The notes beneath the pieces were generated by a model. It was not told where the DNA came from and made no database searches. It saw only the letters and a list, made by a program, of their open reading frames with translations. From Paenibacillus sp. 37 (GTDB lineage Bacteria; Bacillota; Bacilli; Paenibacillales; Paenibacillaceae), in assembly GCF_008386395.1 (NCBI RefSeq), contig NZ_CP043761.1:4030001-4094000 (forward strand): a stretch of 64,000 nt of DNA. The letters run 5' to 3'. Each line of letters begins with the position of its first letter. Positions within the stretch are counted from its first letter, which is position 1. This document shows, one piece after another, positions 17,880 to 27,062 of the stretch. Made by a program: the position numbers and the translations under genes.

Positions 17880-19502
17880 TTAGAGTTGCACATTGTGCGG
17901 TCTTGCAGCTGCTTTGTCCCGCACAAACTTGCGGAAGGTGAATACCAGCTTTAATTTCAGCAGATCATTTGTTTTCTTAAAGTCCATTTGCAGCAAGCTG
18001 CCGACTTTCTCCATACGATAAGTGACTGTGTTACGATGCACAAACAGCTGCTTGGCAGCTTCATTGATCAGTCCATCATTCTCAATAAAGGACTCCAATG
18101 TATTCATCAATACCTGATTGGGATCACCATCCCTGGCAAGTAACGGTTCAAGTACTTTATTGCAGTAATTCTCCATGATGTTATCCGGTACATGTTGGAA
18201 CACATAGGCAAATTCGAGCATTTCAAATTGCAACGCACGGTCTTTCATGCCGAATCGACGAGCCAGTTGTCGGGTATCCAGACATTCCTGATACGCTTCA
18301 CGGAGCGATTTGGGTTCGTGTTTCATTTTGCTGATCCAGAAACGCGGAGCCGGTGCGCCTTTTGCTTCTTGTGCTGCCAGCACATCACCGAACCGGTTCA
18401 ACAGAAAACCTGACAGTTCCTCTCCATAGTCTCTCCCTGTTGGACAGGTATAGATGGACAGAATGCCATCTTCAATCTGAAAATGCTGTGAGGCCGTGAA
18501 TTGCATCAGCGGATTGTATTGTAATTCACGATGAATCTGTTTAAGCAGCTTTCCCTCGGCAAAGAGAGTCGGCTCAAGCGTGATCAGTACGCACTGATAC
18601 GTTCCCTGGAACAGATGTACACCTTTGTTTTCACTCAAGGTGGTCAATTCCTGAATAGTCATTTTGTTATCCAAATACTGTGAAAGCAGCGTACGCATCT
18701 CATCTTGAACGGTCGGATTAATATGCTCGCGATAAGTCATATCCATATAAAATGCCAATACATCGGCAGCCTGTTGGAACAGCTCCTCCTCTGCCCGAAG
18801 CGATAAGGCTGAATCGGTAAACACCAGCAACGATCCGTATTCTTCATCATTTTGCTTGATCGGTACGCGATGACAACTACCCTGATTCCATTTCACTCGG
18901 TGCATGACCGATTTCCATGGCCAGCCCTGGGTTACAGCATCTCCTGCAATGCCTTCACTACCATAAAGCACATGCCCACGAGAACCAATGACGGCAAGCG
19001 GATAGTTCAGCACCGTGGCAAGTTCGGCAAACACATTCCGATGTGGCTGTTGTTGCAGTGCAAACTGCATTAATTTTTTCTGTTTCTGCACAACCTCATG
19101 CAGCAATCGGTTGCTACGTTCATGTTCAGCCTTGAACAAGGCATTCATCTGGTCCGAGAAAGTGAATTGAAAGGGGAGCTCAAGCAATGGTAACCGAAGC
19201 CGATCAGCTTCCTCGACAATACCTTGGGGAATGGACTGCCAGAAACGTCCCAGTTTGATGCCGAGTCCTGCACAGCCGCGTTCATTCAAACGTCGCATCA
19301 AACGTAGTGCATCCGTCTCACTGTCTTTCATAATAAAAGCGGTAGTGAACAACATTTCTCCGGATTTGATCCAATCCGCGATATCAGGAGCGTCCATGAC
19401 ATTAACGGATTTCATCATCCGTGAAGTCCCTTCTCCACCCGCAACCAGTTTGGCCTCGGACAACGGGTATACCTGTAAAGCCTCTTTAACCGTAAGTTGC
19501 AT
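17880..19502 (-). CDS. pucR: PucR-family regulator of purine catabolism
   Basis: 540 residues from ATG 19502 (GGGAGG upstream; the longer open frame lacks a ribosome site). The N-terminal PucR sensory domain (about 5-125) contains ADWIKSGEMLFTTAF and GCAGLGIKLGRF. A GGDEF-like middle region follows (about 270-400). The C-terminal PucR helix-turn-helix is at about 480-535 (INEAAKQLFVHRNTVTYRMEKVGSLL). In B. subtilis PucR responds to allantoin-type intermediates and activates puc genes under nitrogen limitation. It sits immediately upstream of the operon it probably controls, in its own transcription unit. Confidence 0.92.
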   Translation of the reverse strand: MQLTVKEALQVYPLSEAKLVAGGEGTSRMMKSVNVMDAPDIADWIKSGEMLFTTAFIMKDSETDALRLMRRLNERGCAGLGIKLGRFWQSIPQGIVEEADRLRLPLLELPFQFTFSDQMNALFKAEHERSNRLLHEVVQKQKKLMQFALQQQPHRNVFAELATVLNYPLAVIGSRGHVLYGSEGIAGDAVTQGWPWKSVMHRVKWNQGSCHRVPIKQNDEEYGSLLVFTDSALSLRAEEELFQQAADVLAFYMDMTYREHINPTVQDEMRTLLSQYLDNKMTIQELTTLSENKGVHLFQGTYQCVLITLEPTLFAEGKLLKQIHRELQYNPLMQFTASQHFQIEDGILSIYTCPTGRDYGEELSGFLLNRFGDVLAAQEAKGAPAPRFWISKMKHEPKSLREAYQECLDTRQLARRFGMKDRALQFEMLEFAYVFQHVPDNIMENYCNKVLEPLLARDGDPNQVLMNTLESFIENDGLINEAAKQLFVHRNTVTYRMEKVGSLLQMDFKKTNDLLKLKLVFTFRKFVRDKAAARPHNVQL

Positions 19503-19661
19503 GGACACTACCTCCCATATATCTAACACAATATAATCTCATTCTGATTAACGAAACTAATTTTTGTATAATTTTTCTAGTTAAATCCATATTCATGTGT
19601 TTAATTTTTTATTTGTTGTTAAGTATTATAACATCAAATTTCTAAATAAAGCTCACACGAC

Positions 19662-19723
19662 AAAAAAATAAAACCTATGACCTAATTACAGCGCACTTTC
19701 CTGTAATCGGCATAGGTTTTATT
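19662..19723 (-). terminator. Nested terminator downstream of the hybrid kinase
   Basis: Outer stem AATAAAACCTATG / CATAGGTTTTATT (13 bp) encloses an inner stem ATTACAG / CTGTAAT. On the minus strand it runs into TTTTTTT. It lies between repeat copy A and the pucR promoter. The remaining bases of 19503-19930 hold no gene. Confidence 0.75.
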
Positions 19724-19758
19724 AAAATTATTATGATCCACATAAGTTGAAGTAATCC

Positions 19759-19910
19759 ATTTACACGATAACGGAGAGGGCAGAAAAAACCTGAAAAAGC
19801 GAAGCGCTCGCCTTTATCCCCGGATTTTCCCCTTTAAAAAAGGGAATCGAAAAAATCTGGGGATAACAGCGATTGGAGGGTTGTTCTGTCATCGTAGTGT
19901 CAGTGTAAAT
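19759..19910 (-). repeat. Dispersed repeat, copy A (full-length candidate)
   Basis: About 152 bp bounded by ATTTACAC (19759-19766) and its inverse GTGTAAAT (19903-19910). Inside is a strong imperfect palindrome, TTATCCCCGGATTTT (19814-19828) against AAAATCTGGGGATAA (19852-19866), with CCCTTT/AAAGGG nested in it. The right-hand 45 bases recur on the other strand at 10122-10166 and 54537-54572. No open frame is carried. It resembles a non-coding MITE- or REP-like element. Confidence 0.75.
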
Positions 19911-19930
19911 AACTTTTAGTTCAACTACGA

Positions 19931-22675
19931 TCAGATTTCCATGGTTTCGTGATTCATCCATAATTTCATACGGGATAATACATCTTTGATATTCAGTGGT
20001 TTGCTGAGATAGTCCGAAGCACCTGCTGCAATACATTTCTCCCGATCCTCTTTCATGGCCTTGGCTGTCAGCGCAATAATCGGAAGCTGAGTCAGACCAA
20101 GTCGTTCACGGATCTGGCGAGTTGTCTCATAACCATCCAGTTCCGGCATCATAATATCCATCATGATGATATCAGGCTTGACGCCTCCACGCTCCAACAA
20201 TTCCAGACACTCGTACCCGTTCTGGGCTGAAATGACATTCATACCGTATTGCTCAAGAGCGTTAGCCAGCGCATATACATTTCGTATATCATCATCAACG
20301 ACAAGTACTTGGCGTCCGCTGAGCAACGCTTCTTCCAGAGGTGTCAATAAAACATCCGATTGTTCGGAAGTTATTGAAGGAAGCTTATTGACCTGAGGTG
20401 TAGTGGTAGCCACCTCATTCAGGAACAACCGCGATGCATTCATAGTCTCAGGTTCATCTCTTCGCAGTGGCAGGAACAGCGTGAACACACTGCCATGTCC
20501 TTCACGACTTGTTGCCGAGATTGAACCACCCAGCAAAGTCGCAAGCGATTGAGAGATCGACAGCCCAAGTCCCGTTCCGCCATATTTACGTGCCGTAGCC
20601 CCATCCGCCTGTTTGAATGCATCAAAGATCTGCAGAAGTTTGTTTTCCGCAATGCCAATCCCTGTATCACTGACGGAGAAAGCAATCACGTCGGTCTCTT
20701 GGTCTTTCAATTCAGGATGAGCCAGACTCATTTTGGAGATGGTTAAGGCAACTTCACCCTCACTCGTGAACTTGAATGCGTTCGAAAGCAGATTTCGGAG
20801 AATCTGGTGCAATCTCATCTCATCCGTCACGATGGTTTCCGGTAAAGGACTTTGGAGCTGAATCCGGAAATCTATTTTTTTCTGTTCCGCTGTTTTCAGG
20901 AAATACTGGTTCATGACTTCAGGTAGACTACCCAGATAGACATCATCAAAATCCACTTCCATCTGTCCGGCTTCCACCTTGGATAAATCCAGAATATCAT
21001 TGATCAGATTCAGCAAGTCCTTACCAGACTTGTGTATGACCGAAGCATAGTTCTGCTCTTCACTATTCAAGTGTTGGTTTTTATTTTCAGACAATATTTC
21101 CGACAAAATCAACATGCTGTTAAGCGGTGTCCGCAATTCATGGGACATGTTCGCCAAGAATTCGGATTTGTACCCCGAGCTTGTTCGTAACTGATCTGCC
21201 ACAACTGCAAGTTCATCGGCTGATGTCTCAGCAGCGCTCTTCTGTATTTCCAAGCGTTCATTAAGCATATGAAGTTCTTCGGTCTGCATTTGTAGTTCCT
21301 CAGTTTGAGACAGCATTTCTTCGGTCTGAGACTGAAGTTTCTCCGATTGTGCCTGTAATTCTTCATTCAGAACTTGTGACTCATCATATAACTGCTGTAA
21401 TTTCATGCGAGTGACAGTCGAGTGTAAAGAAACACCAAAAATGTCCGTCAGTTCTTGCATCAGCCTCATATCATTCTCTTGCAATGGCTTCATTGAAGCA
21501 AGCTCAATGACCGCAATCGTTCTGCCTTCGAAGAGGACCGGTACTACGGTAAGTGATGTGGCAGATGTATATCCGAGACCCGAAGAGATTCGAATATAGT
21601 TCTGTGGCAAATCATTCATACGTAAAACTCGCTTCTCCACAGCACTTTGACCTACCAGCCCCTCACCCGGGGCAAGCGACACTTTACCGAGCGAACGTTC
21701 TTTCTCTCCATCCGCAGCATATGCAGCCACGCGCAGCAGTCGATTGTCTTTCCAGTAATATAAGACGCTATAGGGAACTTCAAACAACATGGCAAGCTCG
21801 CTCAGGAACAAGCGTGACAATCCCTCCAGATTGGTCGGGTTCTGTAAGAGTGTCGCAATGCCTGTGATCTGGTCCTTGACCCGATTCTGTTCCTGTACTT
21901 CATCCAGTAATTTGTTGGTTTCGTGACCCAGGTCCCCCACTTCATCATGTGTCCGCACCTGAATTCGCTGCTTCAGGTTTCCACCTTTGGAGATATCACT
22001 GATGGTTTGCATAACATCTCGCAACGTTTTGACGATATTTCCTGATATCACAATCGCAGCTGCAATGGATAACGCTGCAATAATCCCCCACAGCGTATAC
22101 ATAATCGTCAACAGCGTGGAGCTGCGTCTGGCAAGTTCACTAACCCTCGCCTCGGTCAGCGCGATCTCTGTGTTACGGAAGGTTGTAAGTTGAGAGCGCA
22201 GTAGATCAATTTCTGTTTTACCCGGATCAGATTGAAAGAATGCAACAACTTTGGCTTGGTCCCCTTGCTTTTTCAACTCCACCAACGGCTCCCCAGCAAT
22301 CTCGATCCAGCGCGTAATATGAGCTTTGATGCTTTGCAGACTCTGCTGCTGCGAAGGATTGTCACTAATGAGAGCATTCAACTGATCATAGTTGGAACTC
22401 CACTGGGATAGGCCTTGGGAATAAGGCTCCAAGTAACTTTCATTGCCTGTAATCATGAATCCACGCTGTCCTGTCTCCATGTTCAAGACATTTTTTTCAA
22501 TCGCGTTGGTCAGATTATGTACTTCCAGATCATGATGAGAGATAAAATCATTTTCCTTCTGTAACACATTAATTTGGGCCGTAAGCACTAGCAGAACAAC
22601 TCCAAATAAAAGCACAACCACAAGATAGCCCAATAGAATTTTGGAGCGTATCGTAAATCTTCTCGTTTTAGACAA
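19931..22675 (-). CDS. CHASE3-HAMP-GAF hybrid sensor histidine kinase
   Basis: 914 residues from TTG 22675, chosen because GGAGG lies 8 nt upstream; TTG 22711 has no ribosome site. Order: membrane helix (about 10-35), extracellular CHASE3-type helical domain (METGQRGFMITGNESYL), second membrane helix (about 180-200), HAMP, GAF (about 270-410), then a repeated coiled coil (LQSQTEEMLSQTEEL pattern). HisKA follows with phospho-acceptor His512 in MSHELRTPLNSM, then HATPase (TGIGIAE, YGGTGLGLSIS). A C-terminal receiver domain has Asp840 in MMDIMMPELDG. It should phosphorelay from His512 to Asp840. No response regulator or phosphotransfer gene lies alongside, so the signal and target are unknown. 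Confidence 0.9.
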   Translation of the reverse strand: MSKTRRFTIRSKILLGYLVVVLLFGVVLLVLTAQINVLQKENDFISHHDLEVHNLTNAIEKNVLNMETGQRGFMITGNESYLEPYSQGLSQWSSNYDQLNALISDNPSQQQSLQSIKAHITRWIEIAGEPLVELKKQGDQAKVVAFFQSDPGKTEIDLLRSQLTTFRNTEIALTEARVSELARRSSTLLTIMYTLWGIIAALSIAAAIVISGNIVKTLRDVMQTISDISKGGNLKQRIQVRTHDEVGDLGHETNKLLDEVQEQNRVKDQITGIATLLQNPTNLEGLSRLFLSELAMLFEVPYSVLYYWKDNRLLRVAAYAADGEKERSLGKVSLAPGEGLVGQSAVEKRVLRMNDLPQNYIRISSGLGYTSATSLTVVPVLFEGRTIAVIELASMKPLQENDMRLMQELTDIFGVSLHSTVTRMKLQQLYDESQVLNEELQAQSEKLQSQTEEMLSQTEELQMQTEELHMLNERLEIQKSAAETSADELAVVADQLRTSSGYKSEFLANMSHELRTPLNSMLILSEILSENKNQHLNSEEQNYASVIHKSGKDLLNLINDILDLSKVEAGQMEVDFDDVYLGSLPEVMNQYFLKTAEQKKIDFRIQLQSPLPETIVTDEMRLHQILRNLLSNAFKFTSEGEVALTISKMSLAHPELKDQETDVIAFSVSDTGIGIAENKLLQIFDAFKQADGATARKYGGTGLGLSISQSLATLLGGSISATSREGHGSVFTLFLPLRRDEPETMNASRLFLNEVATTTPQVNKLPSITSEQSDVLLTPLEEALLSGRQVLVVDDDIRNVYALANALEQYGMNVISAQNGYECLELLERGGVKPDIIMMDIMMPELDGYETTRQIRERLGLTQLPIIALTAKAMKEDREKCIAAGASDYLSKPLNIKDVLSRMKLWMNHETMEI

Positions 22676-22790
22676 CGCGGAAACCTCCAAATATATACGA
22701 ATCCCATTCAATTATATTAAAACTGGTGCATATGTAGTTTATATGGATACGTATAGTCTGACAAGCTTTAAGTTCATCGGTAAGCATAAG

Positions 22791-22816
22791 AAAAACGACC
22801 TGCTTGTGCAGGTCGT
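22791..22816 (-). terminator. Terminator of fumC
   Basis: Minus-strand stem ACGACCTGC / GCAGGTCGT with a 4-nt loop followed by TTTTTCTT, 40 nt after the fumC stop. Confidence 0.88.
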
Positions 22817-22853
22817 CCTCTTCAGTGATCTATATTGCTCATTTGGGCTGATT

Positions 22854-24242
22854 TTAGGCCTTTGGAGCGATCATTTTGGCCGGATCGACATATTGATCAA
22901 ATTGCTCTTCGGTAAGCAGGCCCGTTTGTAACGTCGCCTGTTTCAAAGACAAGCCTTCTTTATGCGCAAGCTTCGCAATTTTGGCTGCATTCTCATAACC
23001 AATATGCGGGTTGAGCGCTGTAACCAGCATCAGCGAATTGTTCAGATTATGTTTAATCTGATCCAGGTTAGGCTCAATGCCTACGGCACACTTGTCATTA
23101 AACGCAATAATGGAGTCCGCCAGCAGTTGTACGGATTGCAAGAAGTTATAGATGATAACCGGTTTGAATACATTCAGTTCAAAATTACCCTGACTTGCCG
23201 CGAAACCAATCGCTGCATCATTACCCATGACCTGCGTAACCACCATAGTAATGGCCTCGCTCTGAGTTGGGTTGACTTTACCCGGCATAATGGAGCTGCC
23301 TGGCTCATTCTCAGGAATACGGATCTCGCCCAGTCCACTACGAGGACCACTGGCCAACCAGCGGACATCATTGGCAATTTTCATCAAATCAGCTGCAAGC
23401 GCTTTAACGGCACCGTGCGCATACACAACTTCATCATGACTTGTAAGTGCGTGGAATTTGTTTGGTGCAGATACAAAATCTTTCCCCGTATGTTTGCCAA
23501 TCTCCTTGGCAGTGAAATCCCCAAAATCCGGATGAGCATTAATGCCCGTTCCGACAGCTGTACCGCCAATTGCAAGCTCCTTCAGATACTGTACACTTTC
23601 ACGGATCATACGCTCACTCTTGCCCAGCATGGCTTCCCAACCACTGATCTCCTGGCCAAGCGTAATTGGTGTTGCATCCTGGAGGTGAGTACGTCCAATC
23701 TTGATAATATCCTTGAATGCCTCCGACTTGTCTGCAAAAGTGGCTTTTAATACCGCAATGGCAGGCAAGAGTTGATCCTCAACAGCCAGAACACCTGCGA
23801 CATGCAGAGCCGTTGGGAATGTATCGTTGGAGCTCTGGGACATGTTCACGTCATCATTTGGATGCAGACGCTCTTCCTTACCCTTTTGCTCCAGCAGTTG
23901 GTTCCCCAGATTGGCAATCACTTCGTTCACGTTCATATTGGATTGTGTTCCACTTCCCGTCTGCCATACTACCAGTGGGAAATGGTCATCAATTCGGCCT
24001 GCAATAATCTCGTCTGCTGCATAAGCAATAGCATCGGACTTAGCCGCAGATAATTTACCTAATTTATGGTTACTTGCCGCAGCACTTTTTTTCAAAATGG
24101 CAAGGGCACGGATAACTTCCATCGGCATATGTTCACTGCCAATCGGGAAATTCTCCTTGCTGCGCTGCGTCTGAGCTCCCCACAGCCTGTCGGCTGGTAC
24201 TTTCATTTCGCCTAACGTATCTCTCTCAATGCGGTATTCCAC
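22854..24242 (-). CDS. fumC: Class II fumarate hydratase
   Basis: 462 residues from GTG 24242 (GGAGGAC upstream), exactly the length of B. subtilis CitG; the ATG-initiated longer frame would add 23 unsupported residues. Fumarase/aspartase superfamily signature [15 protein letters not shown] is present, plus [29 protein letters not shown] and [16 protein letters not shown]. It interconverts fumarate and malate in the TCA cycle as a cytoplasmic homotetramer. It is transcribed alone, between the hybrid kinase and the epimerase gene, with its own terminator. Confidence 0.95.
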   Translation of the reverse strand: MEYRIERDTLGEMKVPADRLWGAQTQRSKENFPIGSEHMPMEVIRALAILKKSAAASNHKLGKLSAAKSDAIAYAADEIIAGRIDDHFPLVVWQTGSGTQSNMNVNEVIANLGNQLLEQKGKEERLHPNDDVNMSQSSNDTFPTALHVAGVLAVEDQLLPAIAVLKATFADKSEAFKDIIKIGRTHLQDATPITLGQEISGWEAMLGKSERMIRESVQYLKELAIGGTAVGTGINAHPDFGDFTAKEIGKHTGKDFVSAPNKFHALTSHDEVVYAHGAVKALAADLMKIANDVRWLASGPRSGLGEIRIPENEPGSSIMPGKVNPTQSEAITMVVTQVMGNDAAIGFAASQGNFELNVFKPVIIYNFLQSVQLLADSIIAFNDKCAVGIEPNLDQIKHNLNNSLMLVTALNPHIGYENAAKIAKLAHKEGLSLKQATLQTGLLTEEQFDQYVDPAKMIAPKA

Positions 24243-24374
24243 TTGCTTGTCCTCCTCCAAAAAGATGGTTTGGGTCTCTACAAAGCTTGTGTATCTCGTC
24301 ATATTATACATGATTTACGAGCAGGTTTTCACCTTTTCGACAAAATTGTAAGCGCAGCGCAAAATGAGCGTGAA

Positions 24375-25385
24375 TTATTTTTGTGACGCAATTGGATACA
24401 ATCGGCTGCTCTGTTCGAATAGTTCACCTGGTTCCAAACCGATCAATCCGATTTCTTCTGCAGGTATGCCTTCAACATTAGGAGCGTTAACCAGGTTCAT
24501 CTGTGGTTCAGGACAGAAGAATTCGCCACCCATGTTATTGTTCCAGATCATCCAGTGCTTGTAGGAGGTACCCACATCGTATACCAGTTTGTCTCCAGTA
24601 CGGTGATCCGTAAGTTCCATATAGTTACGTCCATTCTGCGGCTCCGCAGTGTAATGATTATCCATGGCAGCAAAGAACGGACTAACCCCGTCTTTTTTCA
24701 ATTGTTCTTCCTCAGGTGTAAGCGGTTGAAATTGTCCTGTTGGCAGAGAACGCTCATTCAATTCACGACGTTGTCCAATCGTAACTTTGGCCGTGTAATC
24801 CGAGGCCTGACTGTCCGGTGCAAAAGGTACAGCAATCGCCGTGTGGAATGCAAACAAATTCGGCATATATTCAGTCCCGTTGTTGCGGACGATCAATTGT
24901 TGCTGAAGTCCTTGGCTACTCAAAGAGTAACGGAGCGTCACTGTGAACGTAAACGGCAGGTACTGATGGAATGTATGCCCTTCTTTCACGTCCTGGCTAA
25001 GCAACACATAACTCTCCAGCTGATCCGAACCGTATCCCTCAACCTTCCACTCGGCATCATGCAAAAATCCATGCAAATGGTTACCTGTAGCCGGTTCGTT
25101 CACAGGCAACTGATAAACTTTACCATTCCAGGGGAAACGTCCATCCTCATAACGGTTTGGTGGAGAAAGAATCGGAATTCCATAGACCGCAGGTGCAGCC
25201 ATAAATTCATCCATCTGATCCTGATTCGGCTCTCTCAAGTAACGGAAACCCTTTTCTGTATCACGAAAAGCAACGAGGTTGGCACCCACGCTAGGAATAA
25301 CTGCCGCTTCAAACTGATTAAAACGAAGCCAAACGGCCGGAATCCCTCCAAATTGTTCTTCAAATGCTGCATTTTGCTGTGTCAT
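24375..25385 (-). CDS. Aldose 1-epimerase family protein
   Basis: 336 residues from ATG 25385 (AGGAGGT 10 nt upstream). It is a galactose mutarotase-like beta-sandwich, with NRYEDGRFPWNGKVYQL near residue 85, GNHLHGFLHDAEW carrying the conserved His near 105, a second His in LFAFHTAIAVPF near 175 and a late acidic region LIGLEPGELFEQSS. Members interconvert alpha and beta anomers of sugars. It is a single-gene unit; no sugar pathway genes adjoin, so the exact sugar cannot be named. The strand and spacing exclude a common transcript with fumC unless there is read-through. Confidence 0.85.
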   Translation of the reverse strand: MTQQNAAFEEQFGGIPAVWLRFNQFEAAVIPSVGANLVAFRDTEKGFRYLREPNQDQMDEFMAAPAVYGIPILSPPNRYEDGRFPWNGKVYQLPVNEPATGNHLHGFLHDAEWKVEGYGSDQLESYVLLSQDVKEGHTFHQYLPFTFTVTLRYSLSSQGLQQQLIVRNNGTEYMPNLFAFHTAIAVPFAPDSQASDYTAKVTIGQRRELNERSLPTGQFQPLTPEEEQLKKDGVSPFFAAMDNHYTAEPQNGRNYMELTDHRTGDKLVYDVGTSYKHWMIWNNNMGGEFFCPEPQMNLVNAPNVEGIPAEEIGLIGLEPGELFEQSSRLYPIASQK

Positions 25386-25493
25386 CGTTATATGTACCTC
25401 CTGCATACTAAGGTTATATTATACGGCTCGACTATATCATGCCCGAGCGCAAAATACCAATCTATGATAGAGAACAAATTCATAATAGAAAAA

Positions 25494-25549
25494 CAAAAAA
25501 GACAGGAAAAAGACAGCTGCAATACGTTACGGCTGTCTCTGCTGTCTTT
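25494..25549 (-). terminator. Terminator after the MBL hydrolase
   Basis: Nested inverted repeats: AGACAGC / GCTGTCT inside an outer GACAG / CTGTC pair, followed on the minus strand by TTTTTTG. Confidence 0.7.
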
Positions 25550-25564
25550 CATATGATGGTTCAA

Positions 25565-26374
25565 TTAATCCACATATTTTCCTTGATCCGGCACAGTGCT
25601 CTCTTCAAAGTCCAGATCAAGCCGCTTCAAGGATGCACTCAGCATATCTCCGCTCAAGGCATGCCCATGCCCGGTAATCGCAAGTTTCGGTTCCAGATGC
25701 CTTATATGCTGGACAGATTGATGAGCAGCCTGCCAATCGGTTGTGAAATAAGATGGTGGGCCATGCAACTGTTTGTCCTGAAGCAACACACTCCACAGCG
25801 ACTCCTGCTTCACTGTGATGATTGCGTCTCCCGCAATTAACAAACGGTCTGCTTCCCGAAACAGCGACACATGTCCAGGCGTATGACCTGGCGTGTGCAC
25901 CCATTCCCATCCTGAGACGCCTGGAACGGAATGATCTTTGGGTAAACTGAATATCCGATCATCCAGATTGATTGCCTCATTGGGATAAGCGAATGACAAC
26001 CTGGACATCAAACCTCCACCTACAGAAGGGTCCGCTGGCGGGTAATCTTTTAATCCCGTTAAATACGGAATTTCAAGCGGATGAGCATACACTGGCACAC
26101 CCCAGAATTGTTCCAGTTCAATAACGGTCCCTACATGGTCGAAGTGACCATGCGTCAATATGATTGCAGACGGCGGACCTTGAAATCGTTCTGTTGCAAC
26201 CTGAACAATATGATCTGTGAACCTCGCCATTCCGGTGTCCACGAGGACCCAGTTCCTGCTTCCTGGCTCTCCGATGAACACGACATTCACGAATAGTGTA
26301 CGTAGACTGAGAATATCGGGCGCGACTTCTTCAAGTCCCGTCAACCCTTCTGTAATCAGATTGTCAGATGCCAT
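25565..26374 (-). CDS. MBL-fold metallo-hydrolase
   Basis: 269 residues with a complete metallo-beta-lactamase motif set: THGHFDHVG (HxHxDH) near residue 75, HTPGHTPGHVSLF near 160, IAGDA near 180 and ITGHG near 235. The bound pair of metal ions would hydrolyse an ester, thioester or similar substrate; the natural one is not known. It is a close paralogue of the gene at 49405-50250, sharing long identical stretches such as the HxHxDH loop and GVPVYAHPLE. It is a single-gene unit with GGGAGGT before the ATG. Confidence 0.87.
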   Translation of the reverse strand: MASDNLITEGLTGLEEVAPDILSLRTLFVNVVFIGEPGSRNWVLVDTGMARFTDHIVQVATERFQGPPSAIILTHGHFDHVGTVIELEQFWGVPVYAHPLEIPYLTGLKDYPPADPSVGGGLMSRLSFAYPNEAINLDDRIFSLPKDHSVPGVSGWEWVHTPGHTPGHVSLFREADRLLIAGDAIITVKQESLWSVLLQDKQLHGPPSYFTTDWQAAHQSVQHIRHLEPKLAITGHGHALSGDMLSASLKRLDLDFEESTVPDQGKYVD

Positions 26375-26466
26375 TCACGGTTACCTCCCATTAGGCGGAT
26401 TGTCTCTCTGGTTCCATTCATCTCGTAGACTTCCCTTTTCTGGATCATCTATTCAACATTTCCAAT

Positions 26467-26508
26467 AAAATAGACGGTATACACCCTGTTTCGGGCATAC
26501 ACCGTCTA
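26467..26508 (-). terminator. Terminator after the 90-residue protein gene
   Basis: TAGACGGTATACACCC (26471-26486) pairs with GGGCATACACCGTCTA (one mismatch), loop of about 6 nt. On the minus strand it is followed by TTTTATTG. Confidence 0.8.
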
Positions 26509-26554
26509 GTATAGTCATCGACACAACACAATAGAACAAGAACATCTCGGCTAG

Positions 26555-26827
26555 TTAAGCCGGAAATGCCTCCAAAGCAGCATCGAGCAATTGATTGTAC
26601 AGATCGTCATCATTTTCAAGCAACTCGTCCATACGCAGTAACTCTTCTTCATCACCGGATTGCTCCGTGAAATGCAAGCTATAGTCCCAATCTTTTCCGT
26701 TCTTGCTCATGAAGGTAATCTCATATACTGACTTTTCGCCTTCTGTGCGGTAAACGGTATTTCCCACGTATCCTTTTTCACCTTCACGGCGCATTTCAGC
26801 ACTTATAATTTCAATATTCACAATCAT
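26555..26827 (-). CDS. Conserved small acidic protein of unknown function
   Basis: 90 residues, no signal peptide or membrane segment. The N-terminal half is predicted beta (MIVNIEIISAEMR, KSVYEITFMSKNGKDWDYSLHF). The C-terminal half is very acidic and probably helical (DEEELLRMDELLENDDDLYNQLLDA). I do not recognise a named domain. It has a good ribosome site (AAGGAG) and its own terminator, and its codon use matches the neighbours, so it is likely real. It is a monocistronic cytoplasmic protein of unknown role. Confidence 0.75.
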   Translation of the reverse strand: MIVNIEIISAEMRREGEKGYVGNTVYRTEGEKSVYEITFMSKNGKDWDYSLHFTEQSGDEEELLRMDELLENDDDLYNQLLDAALEAFPA

Positions 26828-27062
26828 TCTCTCCTTTAATCTTTCATCTACAGGCGGTCTCCAACATTTCTGGTAAACCTAGTTTGGTAATTATTATTGG
26901 TTAATTGTACAATATATAACGTAGCAACGTATACCTTATTCAATGAAGGAACCATTCTGAGTCCTTACATAGTTGTAATGAGGATTATAAATACGTGTTT
27001 GACCAACATCTATAATAGCCAACAAGCTACGATATTATTATCACATTGGAGGAAAAAATAGC

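Noticed and set aside
22962..23750. Long plus-strand open frame of 262 codons opposite fumC
   Set aside because: It has no ribosome site or family resemblance and lies wholly antisense to a confident fumarase gene.
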